From assembly GCA_032433765.1 (NCBI GenBank), contig JAVIAB010000092.1:67527666-67591665 (forward strand): a DNA stretch of 64,000 bases, written 5' to 3'. The translations under genes and the position numbers were made by a program. Of the stretch, positions 10,418 through 21,924 are shown one piece after another. Origin of the DNA: Megaustenia siamemsis. Taxonomy: Eukaryota; Mollusca; Gastropoda; Stylommatophora; Ariophantidae. The first letter of the stretch is position 1, and each line of letters opens with the position of its first letter. Under the pieces are notes generated by a model. The model saw only the letters and a list, made by a program, of their open reading frames with translations. It had not been told where the DNA came from and ran no database searches.

Positions 10418-13309
10418 AGCCAAATCCAGCCACGTAATAGCCAGTCAGTTACAGTTAGAATTAGCAGTCAGCTAGTCTTTGAGGTAGACTCATCTTAGAA
10501 AAGAACTAGAGCTAGCCATATTGAGACATATAGTTATAGAGATAGCTAGATAGTCAAGAACAGTCTAAAGGCAATTGTTGATAGATAACGAAGTGTAGAG
10601 TTCTAAGTAGCTAACTGTGAAGACAACTCGAGTTATTCAGACAGCCGAAACCATATATATGTTCCAAGACCTTCAAGACAATGGATTTTTATGAGATACA
10701 ATTTCGTTTGGTGATAGACGATAGAGCACCAGCCTCGTGATGTATAAAAAATATGAAGTCAGAGTTCATATGTTATTTTATCACTGACACATTTTATGTT
10801 GTATTATACTTTACACACACACAATCTATTACCCATTTAGACAAGGTGAACCCCGAAGCCGTCTACAGACATCGATCTTGACGTCTTCTCCTCGGTTCAC
10901 GAGTTGTTGACCAAAAAATCATGTAGGAATTTCAACACTTGAACGTAATTACATTTATCTCCCCCCCCCCCCAACCTCTTGTTCACTGTTAGACTTTCCC
11001 AGTAACTTTTGTTAACACACACAAAAATAAATAAAAGTCAGCGTGAGACTACCAACATCTAAATATAACTGTTCGTGTATAGCAACCGAGCGTTGTCATA
11101 TGTCACGATTCGCTGCTACACACTGCACAGATTTGCAACAGATGCTCTGCGTTTGAGTGACAATAAAATATCATGCTGGGTATGTGCACATTGCCAGCAA
11201 ACAATTTCAACTTATACTTGGAATTGCTGCAATGATTCATGATAGAAAGAGAACACATTTAAAAAAATGACTTAGTTACAATTTTGTTGCCGTATATTTT
11301 AAAAACGAGAGATAAAATCAAGTCATATAGTTCGTTACTTTAGACAATAAATAGGCCAAACAAAAAGATGAGCTAGGAATGTGTGTTTACACATATATTC
11401 TTTTGCTTTCGTTTTTAACTAGCATAATTTCTAAAGGCATGTCGTGTGCACGACAGCAGAAACACCATGGTAAAAAAATGAATTTTAATTATTATTTTGC
11501 AAAGCATTAACACTGGTGTAGTTAGTGTCTGAGTAATACAATGATCGTCGCTTAATTCCAATATAACACTCTCCATTCGCCCTTGAACGATGGGAAACTG
11601 TATAGGTAAATGAATTGGGCAAGGTATTAGCATTGAGGAAAATCACTGTCTTTATTTTTTTCAAAATAATGTGATCCAGTATGTTGAAATTGTATTTCCA
11701 TGCAAATTTAGTCCCATTAGACATTATAGGACATTATTTACCTTTATTAAATAAAATAAAAATATTAATCTGTTAAATATACATGTTGCCGAATCAGCCA
11801 TGTTACACTATCTAAAATGTCCTATCATGACACTTACTATAATTAATTTGTGCTAGTCTGGTGCAAAGTCAAATAAAGCCACATCAAATCCATGCAAAAG
11901 AACTAGCCGATTTTTTGTGTAACTGTTGGGCAAAGCGTCGCATTCGCGGAACAAGCCATTGCTCCTTTCGCCAAGCAGTGATTGCTGTTACGAGACTGAA
12001 ATTGAGGCTCCTCCACGCTAACACTCCCGGGTTAATTAATCCCACAAGAAAGATTTCCAGTTCAGATTAAACAAGTGGGAATTGTGGTACGGGAAAATAC
12101 AATTTCCCCGTGTGTGCAGCCATTCCGTTGAACATGTAAGTACCACGCACATTTTTCGGTAACTGCTGAACTAAATTAACATGATATAGATATGTGTGTA
12201 CGGTTTCGTTAATGGATCATCTAATAGCTATTATGGTGTTGTGTTACTTTTTTAAACCATTTGGTTGATATGATCAGTGTGCTTCCCAGTTACACTGTCT
12301 TCAATCAATTGCTAATTAGAAACAAGTTCAGAAATGTGTTGGCAACTAAGATGCATATAATGCATGAACAATGTGATACATCACAATAGAACGAACCATT
12401 TGAGAAGAACGAATCCCTGCTTACTTCCATTTTCTCCATTTCCCTAGTTTCGCAAGCAAGGTACTCTTTTTCAACTGAATTCAGTGTATGGTACGGTTGC
12501 ACTAATTCAGGATATAATATGTACGAGTGAGTGGGGAGGTGTACGTGTAGAAGTAAGTTGTACTGCTCAGGAATTGCCTCACCGCCAAAACATTGCTTCA
12601 TTTTCAGCCTGACAATCTCTAATCGACCATCATCTAAATAAATGTATAGCCAAACTTGCCAAGTTAGGAAAGGTTAATAACTGCGAAGAAATATTCCCCT
12701 CCCCCTTCTCTTCCACTCATACACACCGGCCCAACTTTTATTTTTTAATGTTGTGATCAAACATGGAGAGACTAAAACACTATAAATGTTAAGCTTCTAT
12801 GCAGTTGGAAAACCTTAATGTTAAAGTTTACTGTATAAATAAAAAAGGCAGATAATTCAATTTCACTCCATTCCATTCAAATCACAAGTTTAAATATGAC
12901 ACTCCGTTAAAAGTCACATTACTTGATCCTGCTTCCAAAGTATTAAAAAAATGGAAAGAAAACAGCTAATATTACTATTATTAACAGTACATATTCATTC
13001 AACAGAAAATATTAGGTAAGATTCTAGAAAAGGGAAAAAATAAATGTCACAAACATTATACGTATAAGACGTCGTCTGATGATAGCCAGCTTGAAAGAAA
13101 CAAAAATAGAAATGTAAAAGTAAGAAGACAACTGGGGTTTATCCAAGCATTAGAATATATCAAAAACAAATAATAGGGATTGGCTAAGCAAGAAAATAGA
13201 AAAAATAAAATACAATACCCGCATCAATCAACAAACGCTAAGAAAACAAAAAACCAAAATTAAGTGCTCGAGAAACGAAAAGCAGAAACCATTTAAAAGC
13301 AGAAACCAT
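10418..13309. other. Gene-poor stretch with one SINE scrap
   Basis: I see no convincing coding sequence. 10430-10680 is rich in short TAG/TAGC-type repeats. About 10833-10864 resembles an isolated piece of the dominant SINE (minus: TACCCATTTA, GGTGAACCC and GAAGCCGTC in order). A C10 run is at about 10962. The 11861-12070 frame (69 aa, several Cys/Arg) and the 12305-12601 minus frame (98 aa) have no motif I recognise. Confidence 0.4.
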
Positions 13310-13590
13310 TCCTGTGTGTTACCGGGGCCTCATTATGAGGGAAGTAAAGAATAGTGACACTGTGACCTTCCAGGCATGTCGTAAGAGGCGACTAAGGAGG
13401 TTGATCGATGGCTTGACAAGCTGTCATTATAAAAATTACTGTTATGGAAACAGTGCCATATATTTTAGAGCAGTGATCTCTGCAATATGTGCCACTTTGG
13501 CACGTAAGGTTTCTGTTTTTGAGATTGTGGTTCTGCCCTATGTGCCGTCTTCGGCTCGAATGGACAATAGATAGATAGATAGACGTTTAT
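13310..13590 (+). mobile_element. SINE-like unit with a LINE A 3' tail
   Basis: A head of unknown origin (GTAAGAGGCGACTAAGGAGG near 13380, CAAGCTGTCATTATAAAAAT near 13420) ends in CCCTATGTGCCGTCTTCGGC, TCGAATGGACAATAGATAGA and a (TAGA)n tail. The last ~50 bases match the 3' end of LINE A (18587-18628: CCCTATGGGCCGGTTACGGC, TCGAAAGGTCAATAGATAGA). Sharing only the 3' end and tail with a LINE is how a SINE or non-autonomous partner looks. The alternative is an old, diverged LINE A subfamily. No TSD was found. Confidence 0.55.
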
Positions 13591-13858
13591 TGACTTACTT
13601 ACTCATGTTAATACTTCATAATTATCATGTGTTCCACGAATTAGCTTTACTTTACTTCCTATTCTAAATATGCATTACCTTCCAGCATCACGTGGCCTAA
13701 TCAGTGCACTGCATTGTGTCTCATAAATATTATTATCGCAATGTCTGCTTGTTAACTGATCAGTCATCTTTTAGATTTGCTTTTCTTCTTTTTTTTTTTT
13801 TATTCATTCTTAATGTAAATGTTTTACAACAAATTTAATATATTTATTACCATCCTCT

Positions 13859-14118
13859 AGGGAGCCGCGATAGCTCAGTGGTTAGTGAACTGGACTACCA
13901 CGGACAAGGGGTAGGGTTCGATCCCAACCGACGGCTTCCGGGTTCACCCAGCCTTAAATGGGTACCGGATTTTTTTCTGGGAAAGTAAAGCAGCACGGGC
14001 GTAATACCGACCACATTACCCCAAAAATCATGTGCTGAAGGTCTGTAAAATATAGGGTCACTAACACCATATTTCCCTATACGCCACTTGGCGTGACGGG
14101 GGTACTTAACTTTTACTT
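13859..14118 (+). mobile_element. tRNA-derived SINE, copy 2 (plus)
   Basis: Full length. The tRNA-like head GGAGCCGCGATAGCTCAGTG starts at 13861, with a B box GGTTCGATCCC near 13915. CGGCTTCC then pairs with the 5' end to give an almost complete acceptor-like stem. The body (ATGTGCTGAAGGTCTGTAAA) is followed by the 3' end CGTGACGGGGGTACTTAAC. A 12-bp TSD, TTACCATCCTCT, flanks it at 13847-13858 and 14117-14128. Confidence 0.95.
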
Positions 14119-14128
14119 ACCATCCTCT

Positions 14129-16030
14129 GACAATGTTTTATTTGAACAGCTTTGCCCATGACATCCATATTTATTGTTATGTCCGAGTCAAGCTGTATTT
14201 TCTCAGCGTTCTCTATGTTCATCTGTTTCTCTTACTAATGTAAATAACAAAATAAAGCTATGCTATAATACTAACGCTTTCAACAGACTTTCCTAATTTG
14301 CGTCTTATTCGTCGTCTGGGTCTGTTAATTGAATTAATTCATTATTGTATTCGGATCTTTTATTTTTACTCAACTGGGTACTTTCAGTAGATGGTCCCAT
14401 CAAAACATCACGATTCTTCTACTCTAACAATAGTCAATCTTTAACAAGCGAATTTCGTATAAGTACATATCACAAATCCTGTCCATGTCCACATGGATTC
14501 TTAACAATTATCCGTAAAACGATATCTCTCTTCTGGAATTCCTTTGTCTTATAGTTTGTTTTATGTGGTCCCAAAGTTCCCTTTTATAAAACAGAATTAA
14601 AGCAATGTGTTTCAGTTTTGATGTCAACGTCCTATTTCATGTTATTTAATTAAATGTTTCCGTCTGTCGTGCAACCTATAAATACATCATATATTACAGG
14701 TTTATTCACATTTGTGGCATACGGTTAAATTTATACACTCTCACTACTGCTAAAATTAGCTTCAGTCGAGAATCCGAAAGATCATTCAATTAAATTTTGG
14801 GGGACGCAGAAAAACATATAGGTGTATGGGTGTGGGCGACTGACAGACAGACAGGCAGGCAGAGAATAACACTATATAACACAATATTTCGCCCCCTTCC
14901 CTTTCCTCCCCTCTCGTCAAAACTATGTTCAATGCCAATCATTGACATTGACAGACAAAGACAAAAGATAAAGAGTCACCACAGAGATGAGATACCTAAA
15001 AAGACGTCTGAATGTGACGTGAAGAGACAGAATCAGAAAATAAGACACTGTGGAGCATCAGACGTCCAACGATCATAACTTCGAGATTATAAAATATTGG
15101 AGAGAACTATGATCTAAAGATCAAACGATACCTATACGTTCAATATGCGCCTGAAAGAAAAAAAAGAATGCTATCTGTAAATGAATTTCACGATTTTGTT
15201 GTGCGCCCAAGTGATCTTTTGAGCTACGCTTGTGAACTTTCAGTACTTTTTTCCGCCTTATTTTCGCCAGGTGTGTCAGGTTTTATTTTTTGTATAACCA
15301 TTAGCTATTACTGAGATGCACTTTTAAACTTCTACTGAGGAGTCAAAGGTGGAAAAGGGATCTGGTTATCGGAAGTGCTAAATGGGAAATGCAGATGTAT
15401 CGATAATCAACACTTTACAGGAACAGTCATCCACTTACATTTCGAGAAATGCTGAGATGGTTGGTGGAGAGGCTATGGGAATGACTCGACTACAATGAAA
15501 CTGATTCTACGAATAGAGAAGAATATAATTATCAATTCATTACAGCATTCAAGAAAAGTGTGGACACAACAAAACCTTACAGAAAGCTTGAAGCATTGAC
15601 GATCGAAGTGAAAAGGCAACTTATCGATAGGCGTGTAAGCTGTGTGGCAGATTCGTAGGAAAGAAGGGAAGTGAGCCAAAACCTGCAACTAGTAGTACTA
15701 AGAGGCAGAAGGGTGTGTCATAGAGAGAGTGAGAGAGAGAGAGAGACGTAGAGAGAGAGAGAGAGAGAGAGTTCGTAAAAGAGAGAAATATCTCCAAAAG
15801 TAAAGTCATTTGGTGTGTTTATGGAAGGGAACTCCCCTTCCAAATAGTAACATTTTCCTTTCGAGCAACCACACGGAACATCACCACAACTCACTAAGTT
15901 ACAAGTAAATGCGATTTTCATTTTATACTGTATATATTAGTTTCGTTTTTTTTTTATTTTCATTCTTACTTTATTATTTAAGCATTTAATTGTATTATGT
16001 TCACTTTAAACTAAGTGCATTTGCTGTTTG
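14129..16030. other. Gene-poor stretch
   Basis: No recognisable gene was seen. Short frames (for example 14797-15078, 93 aa, and 15473-15688 minus) lack known motifs. A (GA)n tract occupies 15724-15776. The minus-strand LINE I 3' end begins near 16030. Confidence 0.5.
15724..15776. repeat. (GA)n microsatellite
   Basis: An interrupted (AG)n tract. Confidence 0.9.
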
Positions 16031-16922
16031 AGTTGATGAAAATTAGTTCTGTCTAGAGTCTGTGAACCAAATGATTCTCTTTTCTCTTCTATCTTTCAGC
16101 TCCCTGTGGAGCATAGTTCTTCAATTAACACTTTCCAAGTGGTTCTGTTTATTGCCATTCTCTTATGTTCATTTCATGTCTTCCCCATCATCATATCTGC
16201 TTCCATCTGTCTTCTACAAGAATATTTTGGTCTTCCTCTTAGTCTTTTTTCTTGGGGATTCCAAAAAAGCGCTTGTTATGTAATACTATCAGTTGACTTC
16301 CGCAGTGTGTGTCCTATCCAGCACAAACGTCCTTTCCTGTATTTCTTTATCCACTGGTCTTTGACTGGTACTTTTCTATAATTCTATGTCTATTATTTTT
16401 TATGCCATTTAAATCCTCTTATTCTGCGTAAGCATTATTTAATGAAGGTCTTTATCTTCGTGATTGTCATTTTTGTTATTCTCCGTGTTCCACAGCTATA
16501 TATAATAGGACTGACTTAACAATAGAGTTGAAAATTTTTACTTTTAACCTAATTTTTGTGGATTTCCATATCTTTCCCAGCTCAATGAATGCTTCTATTG
16601 TTTTTGATATCCTTATTTTGGTATCATTCTCTGTTCCTCTCCCTTTGACTGTGTTACTACCCAGATATATGTAAGATTGTACGTCTAGTAGAGATATTTC
16701 TCCTATTGTTATTTGATTATTTACCAACTGCATTAATTCTCTTCGGTCTTATCTCTATTTATTTTGAGTCTCAGCTGTTGTGATCTCTCATCAAGTATGG
16801 TCATTTTATTTTGCTTCTGTTGATGATTGTGTGATAGGAGAGCTTGTTGATGATTATTTGATAAGAGAATTTATTTTTTTTTTCAATCTACAAAGTCTAA
16901 GTAATTAAGTTGCTTGATCAGT

Positions 16923-17206
16923 GGCCAATGGATTCCATTTCTGCTTTTCTCAGTTATTTTCATAATTCAATCTAAGTCCAGTAGAAAGAGAAATGGAGAG
17001 ATAAAAGGCATCCATGCCTTACTCCTGTTCTTTTTCCAAATGCTTCTGTAAACTGCCCTTCTACTCTGGCCACTGGATTACATTTCTGTTTTTCTCAGTT
17101 ATTTTCATAATTCAATATATGTCCAGTTGAAAGAGAAATGGAGAGATAAAAGGCATCCATGCCTTACTCCTGTTCTTTTTCAAAATGCTTCTGTGAGCTG
17201 ATCTTC
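16923..17206. repeat. 145-bp tandem duplication inside LINE I
   Basis: 16923-17067 and 17068-about 17206 are two copies differing at a handful of positions. Both contain CTCAGTTATTTTCATAATTC and GGCATCCATGCCTTACTCCT. The repeat lies in RT coding sequence and does not keep frame (145 is not a multiple of 3), so it arose after the element died. Confidence 0.9.
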
Positions 17207-17419
17207 GTGCACACCACTACATTTCATTCCTTCAAACATTGTTCCTATCAGGTTAATAAACTTTATGGGGATTCCGTAATGACACAGTAACTTCCAAAGC
17301 ATTCCCCAGTATTGAACTATCAAATGCCTTTTTTTTTGTAATCTATGAATCCGATATAAAATGGGGACTGTAGTTATAAGTATTTGTTCAACTATTATAC
17401 ATAAGGTAGTCATTTGATC

Positions 17420-18628
17420 GACTTATATTGGAGGAACACATTGAAAAGCAAAAACCTTTTGTACTTAACTTCATCGACTTCAAAAAAGCATTTGATAGTA
17501 TTCATAGAGATTCTTTGTGGAAAATTCTGAAGCAATATGGCTTACCATCAAAAATCATAAATATTATCAAAGGCATGTATGATGGTTACACATGTGCAGT
17601 TCCAACAGAGGAAGGACTGAGCGAATGTTTCCCAATAGAAACTGGGGTTAAACAAGGATGTATTTTATCGCCCTTGTTATTTGGAATTGTTATGGACTTC
17701 ATAATGAAGAAATGCTGCACTGGTAATAAAGGCATCGAATGGATACAAGGAGACCATTTGGAGGACCTGGACTTTGCTGATGACATAGTTCTCATCAGCA
17801 ATCAGATAAAAACGATGCAGGAAAACACAAATGAACTATCATCAATAGCCAGCAAAATTGGGCTTGAGGTCAATCATGAAAAGACTAAAGTCATGAAAAG
17901 TTTAATTCCAACAAGTGACAAAATATACATGGAAAACAAACCAGTAGAAGAGATCGATCACTTCATCTATCTTGGAAGTCACATTGATCGAGAAGGGGAT
18001 ACGAGCAAAGAAATTAGAATCAGACTGGCTAAAGCAGCAATGTCTTTCAGAAGCCTTGAAAAGTTGTGGAAATCAAAACTCATTAGCACAAACACAAAAC
18101 TTAGGCTATTCAAATCAAATGTACTATCAACCCTTACGTATGCGTGTGAAAGCTGGAAAACAACAAGAGATATAGAAACAAAGTTGAACGCATTCGAAAA
18201 TAAATGTCTAAGGAAAATACTTGGTATAGAATGGAACGAATTCAAAACAAACGAGGAAATTAGAGAAATCGCCAATCAACCACTAATATCTTCAGTAATA
18301 AAGAAAAGACGATGGTCATACGTTGGACATGTGATGAGAAGAGATAATAATCGAATAGCAAAGCAAGCCCTCATATGGGAAACAACAGGTAAAAGAAAAA
18401 GAGGAAGACCCAGGGAGACACTAAGAAGAACATTGATGAGAGAGGCAAGAGCAGCAGGAATCGGCTCCCTCAATGAGATAGAACTGCTTGCACAGAACAG
18501 AGACAGATGGCGAGATTTGATAAAATATCTTTAAAAGAAAACTGCTAGAACAAAAATTCATATAGGAGAAGGTGTATCTTGGTCTACGCCCTATGGGCCG
18601 GTTACGGCTCGAAAGGTCAATAGATAGA
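17420..18628 (+). mobile_element. LINE A, 5'-truncated young insertion in LINE I
   Basis: A 1.2-kb copy carries the RT from just before the DFKKAFDS block to the C-terminus, a short 3' UTR (18535-18620) and a (TAGA)n tail. A perfect 13-bp TSD, TAGTCATTTGATC, flanks it at 17407-17419 and 18629-18641. The host is LINE I in the opposite orientation. Its reading frame is intact to the stop, in contrast to every other LINE here, so it inserted recently. Confidence 0.95.
17422..18534 (+). CDS. LINE A reverse transcriptase, C-terminal ~370 aa, open frame
   Basis: This is the RT of an APE-type LINE, which copies its own RNA at a nicked target. There is no true start: the frame is open from the truncation point, and the first Met-like codon at 17428 is TTG. 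Visible RT blocks are NFIDFKKAFDSIHRDSLWKI (residues ~13-32), TGVKQGCILSPLLFGIVMDF (~73-92) and the catalytic DFADDIVLIS (~117). Next come NHEKTKVM and HFIYLGSHIDREGD, then a C-terminal domain: RRWSYVGHVMRRD, then QALIWETTGKRKRGRPRETL, ending RDRWRDLIKYL. No stop or frameshift is present. The N-terminal endonuclease and first RT blocks are missing, so this copy cannot move by itself. The same C-terminus is at 9158-9585. Confidence 0.93.
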   Translation, partial: LILEEHIEKQKPFVLNFIDFKKAFDSIHRDSLWKILKQYGLPSKIINIIKGMYDGYTCAVPTEEGLSECFPIETGVKQGCILSPLLFGIVMDFIMKKCCTGNKGIEWIQGDHLEDLDFADDIVLISNQIKTMQENTNELSSIASKIGLEVNHEKTKVMKSLIPTSDKIYMENKPVEEIDHFIYLGSHIDREGDTSKEIRIRLAKAAMSFRSLEKLWKSKLISTNTKLRLFKSNVLSTLTYACESWKTTRDIETKLNAFENKCLRKILGIEWNEFKTNEEIREIANQPLISSVIKKRRWSYVGHVMRRDNNRIAKQALIWETTGKRKRGRPRETLRRTLMREARAAGIGSLNEIELLAQNRDRWRDLIKYL

Positions 18629-18821
18629 TAGTCATTTGATCAGTACATGATCTGTTTTTCCTATAACCTGCTTGCTCATCTCTCATACGTTTCTCTATGG
18701 CCTCTTTTAGTCTCTCCAGAATGAGTGTGCTTAGCATTTTTCCCTGGCACTGATAGAGCATAATTTCCCTATAATATGTGCACTCCTGTATACTTCCTTC
18801 CTTTGACAGTTCGATCATCTA

Positions 18822-18935
18822 AAAAAATAAGCCGCAAAAATTTCACAAACACGGACAAGTCTAAGAAACGAAAAAATTAAGTCTACCATCCAGGAAAGAA
18901 AAGGGTTCTCTGTCTAAGTGATGTATGACGCAAAT
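18822..18935 (+). repeat. Reversed copy of the LINE I 5' leader inside LINE I
   Basis: On the plus strand this ~114-bp piece (GCCGCAAAAATTTCACAAAC, ACGGACAAGTCTAAGAAACG, GATGTATGACGCAAAT) matches the reverse complement of about 20605-20712, the leader of the same LINE. It sits cleanly between the linker residues (RLERK) and IELSKEG of the minus-strand frame, like a filler insertion. A possible short direct repeat (ATCT) is at the ends. Confidence 0.75.
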
Positions 18936-19739
18936 CTTTTTTCTTTCCAATCTTTATGTATTTCTTCCCTCTTTCATATTTTGTCTTGAAGATTATGTAA
19001 CATCTTGGTAGAGGTGTTAATTTGCTATGATGGCTTCTGAAAGAATCTCATCTGGTCCTGTGGGTTTACCATTTTATAATAGCTAGATGGTTTTCATTAT
19101 TTCTTCCTTGCTTGGCTTTCCACAGTTAACGTGTAACTCTTCTTCTGTTGGTAGTATATTTGGAGGGTTATTAGGGCCGGGTCTGTTCAAGAGTTCTTCA
19201 AAGTGATTCTTCCATCGCTTCATTTATTCCCTTATATTACTGAGCAGACTTTGTTTCATTTAGATTTTATTTCATATTTTTAATAAAGGCATTGATCTGT
19301 TTGTATGTTCCGCTTAATTTCTTCCTGCTGTTGTACAGTTCTTTCATATTTCCTTTATTTGCCGCTTCCTCTGCCTCTTTAGCTAGTTCATCTATATATT
19401 TACTTTTATCCATTTTAATGCATCTTCTCACTTCTTTGTTCATCTCTGTGTAAGTTTCTTGTGTCTTGGTTTTATTACTTCTCTTGCTTTTATTTATGTC
19501 TGCTTTCTTATTCTTTCTTTTTTACTTTTCTCCTGCTGTCATCCATGACTTATTATGGTGTTCTCTTTTTCCAAGGGTTTTTCAAATGTCTCCTTTTATA
19601 TACCCTTAAAATGCTGCTTCTAATGATCTTCTATATTTATCGCATTTTCTATTTGCTGGAGGACTTGACATTTGTTTGATACCGTGACTGAAAATTTATA
19701 TTTAATTCCTTGCTCTCTAAGAAACCCAACATTGAACAC

Positions 19740-20560
19740 TTGTCCATCTTTATTTAGTGTAGTATATCTTTTATCTTATCAGTTTAATAAGTTTAAGTTG
19801 GACTAGCAGAAGAAAATGATCTGAAGTCACATCTGCCCCTCTATATACTTTTACATCATGTAAGGTTGACTTAAACTTTTTATTAATGCATATGTGGTCA
19901 ATTTGATTCTCCGTTCTATGATTTGGTGACACCATGTAGCTTTATGTATTCTTTTAGGTTGGAATGTTGCTACTCCTAGGCTCATTTGGTTAAAAGCACA
20001 TAAGTTCACGAATATATCTCTATATTCTCTTTTATTTCTCCAAGTCCATGTTTTCCCAAGATCTCTTCAAAGCCTCGGCTATCTGATCCTATTTTTCCGT
20101 TTAGATCTTCCATCAAGATTATATAACATCTTTGGCTCTTCTTCCATCCATCTGACATTGCAACTGTTTATAGAATTCATATTGAACGAAATCTTCCTTA
20201 TTATCATTGGTTGGTGCATAGCATTGGAAAATGTGTATTTTTATTATTATTTTTTATTTTATAAATATTATATTGGCCCTACTCATTCCCATTCTATCAG
20301 TGCTTTCTGTGCTTCCCTTGAAAACTTTATAGCTATCCCTTCACTATACTGTGCTGCAGGTTCCTGGTGTCCTCATGATACAATCATCTCTGTGGTGTTT
20401 AATTTTATTCTTTCTGTTCCTACCCATCTTGCTTCGAACATTCCTAGAATATCTATTTTTTAGTTTGCCATGTCTGTTGCTACTTGTGCATCTTTTCCTT
20501 GTTAATTTAAAGTACGTACATTCCAGGTGCCAATACTTGAGGATTTCCTGGCAGACAAAA
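19740..20560 (-). pseudogene. LINE I APE endonuclease domain (decayed)
   Basis: The domain nicks target DNA to prime reverse transcription. On the minus strand the conserved blocks appear in order: GTWNVRTLN near 20530; a degenerate second block with MGRNRKNKIKHHRDDCIMRT near 20400; QCYAPTNDNKEDFVQYEFYK near 20230; SPNHRTENQIDHICINKKFK near 19925-19870; and GADVTSDHFLLLVQLKLI near 19830, whose SDH is the catalytic histidine block. Several in-frame stops interrupt it, so it is inactive. The blocks and their spacing fit APE-type LINE endonucleases. Confidence 0.85.
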
Positions 20561-20984
20561 GGTGAGTCGGCGACCCGGACTCCTTGCGGCTTTCTCCGGA
20601 TTGCGTCATACATCTCTTAGTCAGAGAGCCCTTATCCTTCCTGGATGGCGGATTTACATTTTTCGTTTCTTTGACTTGTCCATGTTTGCGAAATTTTTGC
20701 AGCTTTTTTTTTTATAGTACAGGACGATAGCCAGTCTCATGACTAAACTTCCTTAGTTGCCAATTACGAACATGCCTAATAGGAAACAGCGCTACAATTC
20801 TTTACTCCTCTTTCGGGTCCCGGCAGCGCACGGGCGAACGTATTAATTCACTTTTCATTATTTCTAACAGAAAAAAAAAATGACTAACACTTGGAACAAT
20901 TTATATTTACAACGGTCCCCAGCAACAAATTTAGTTCGAAATATGAGACACCCCCGTGTAAGGGAAAGATGAACATCAGAGCTG

Positions 20985-21230
20985 GATCACAGCAGGAAGT
21001 AACAGATCAAAGGGTTAGGACATGTATCACGATCACCATTTGACTGCATCCCTTTAAGAGCCTTAAAACTCAGAATCAATAGGAAAAAAAAATAGGAAAA
21101 GGCAGCCATAAAAGACTTGGATACATGATAAAGCATATATGATGATGAGCACTATGGAGGAGACATAATACAGAGCAATCAATAGTCCATACACTACAAG
21201 TTTCCTCAGTTTCAGAGAATGATAGAATCA
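20985..21230 (+). pseudogene. LINE C-terminal fragment
   Basis: The plus strand reads a GHVSR block (GLGHVSRSPFDCIPLRALKL) followed by a lysine-rich stretch and a KDLDT-like remnant. This is the usual order of LINE RT C-termini (WxGHV...R, then RGRPRxxW). It is short and interrupted, and I cannot assign the family. Confidence 0.45.
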
Positions 21231-21239
21231 GAGTGAGAT

Positions 21240-21924
21240 AGTATAATCTATGAACGAATTGCTAGACTTACTAGGGTAAACAGACGAATGGCGAAATGAT
21301 GAATGATAAATGGAAAGACAATAGAAACATTTGCATAAATATTAATACCGTTTTTTTGTCAAAGTCAATTTAAAAAATGTAGATACATTATTCTCTCCCA
21401 ATGTGTCTGTTTATCGCCAGTGACTATTAAAATATCTTTAAAGCCGTAATAAAAATTACACCAGAAATTGTATTACTCAAACTTCAGTTAACTAGAAGTT
21501 CGGTTTTATTTCCCGACTACTGTAATTATGATTACCAATCGGTTTTGGCGCAAAATTTAAAAAAAAAAAAAAAAAAAAGTTACTATGCCAGTGATCTACA
21601 CTACCGGGATACCGACTGCTCCTGTCCGCGATTTTCAAAGGTACCATACAAATAATTGTATTTTTATTGTACTTGCACGGATTTTCATTTTCTTCATACA
21701 ACAGCATACACTTTATGGACGTATATATTATAACCTTCATAAACACACACAAACACATCAGTTGTCCGTTATATTTGCTTCATAAAAATTTTCTACGAAA
21801 CAATGAAACTTAGGTTATTTCCAAAAAATGAGAAACGGCGGCCAAACAATAGATATATATGGCCGCAATTAGGTCCTCTTAGATACTCACGCATTAATTA
21901 ATACAACCAAAAAACTGGGTCAAA
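21240..21924. other. No recognisable gene
   Basis: AT-rich, with a poly-A run at about 21560-21578 and short accidental frames. Confidence 0.5.

Larger units (their letters stand above)
16040..18820 (-). pseudogene. LINE I reverse transcriptase and C-terminal domain, split by LINE A
   Basis: The protein reads on the minus strand. 18818-18642 gives IELSKEGSIQ, KMLSTLILERLKEAIEKRM, and EQAGYRKNRSCTDQM. Across the LINE A insert the frame resumes as TLCIIVEQILITT at 17413. It then gives the LWKLLCHYGIPIKFINLIGT segment near 17290-17230, and SYIYLGSNTVKGRGTENDTK near 16670-16610. The C-terminal GHTLRKS...QALFWNPQEKRLRGRPK comes near 16310-16220. The YxDD box region is too decayed to read. Joining DQM and TLC after removing the insert and one TSD copy restores a continuous frame, which proves the nesting. 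Confidence 0.85.
16030..20850 (-). mobile_element. LINE I, nearly complete APE-type non-LTR retrotransposon, dead
   Basis: Read on the minus strand from 20850 down, a 5' leader is followed by an APE endonuclease starting with GTWNVRTL near 20535. The RT-proximal linker is near 19200-18940 and RT boxes lie near 18820-18640. After a LINE A insert, RT continues at 17413 and the C-terminal domain extends to about 16040. Stops and frameshifts are frequent. Two internal oddities are a reversed copy of its own 5' leader at 18822-18935 and a 145-bp tandem duplication at 16923-17206. Without the LINE A insert the element is about 3.6 kb, close to a full-length RTE-like LINE. Confidence 0.85.

Noticed and set aside
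13859..13945. tRNA gene call on the SINE head
   Set aside because: The A and B boxes are good, but the head is part of a ~260-bp repeated unit with TSDs, so it is a SINE and not a tRNA gene.
18591..18818. Minus-strand frame joining LINE I RT to a YLLTFRAVTGP tail
   Set aside because: The tail is translation of the LINE A (TAGA)n tail and 3' UTR; the true continuation is at 17413.
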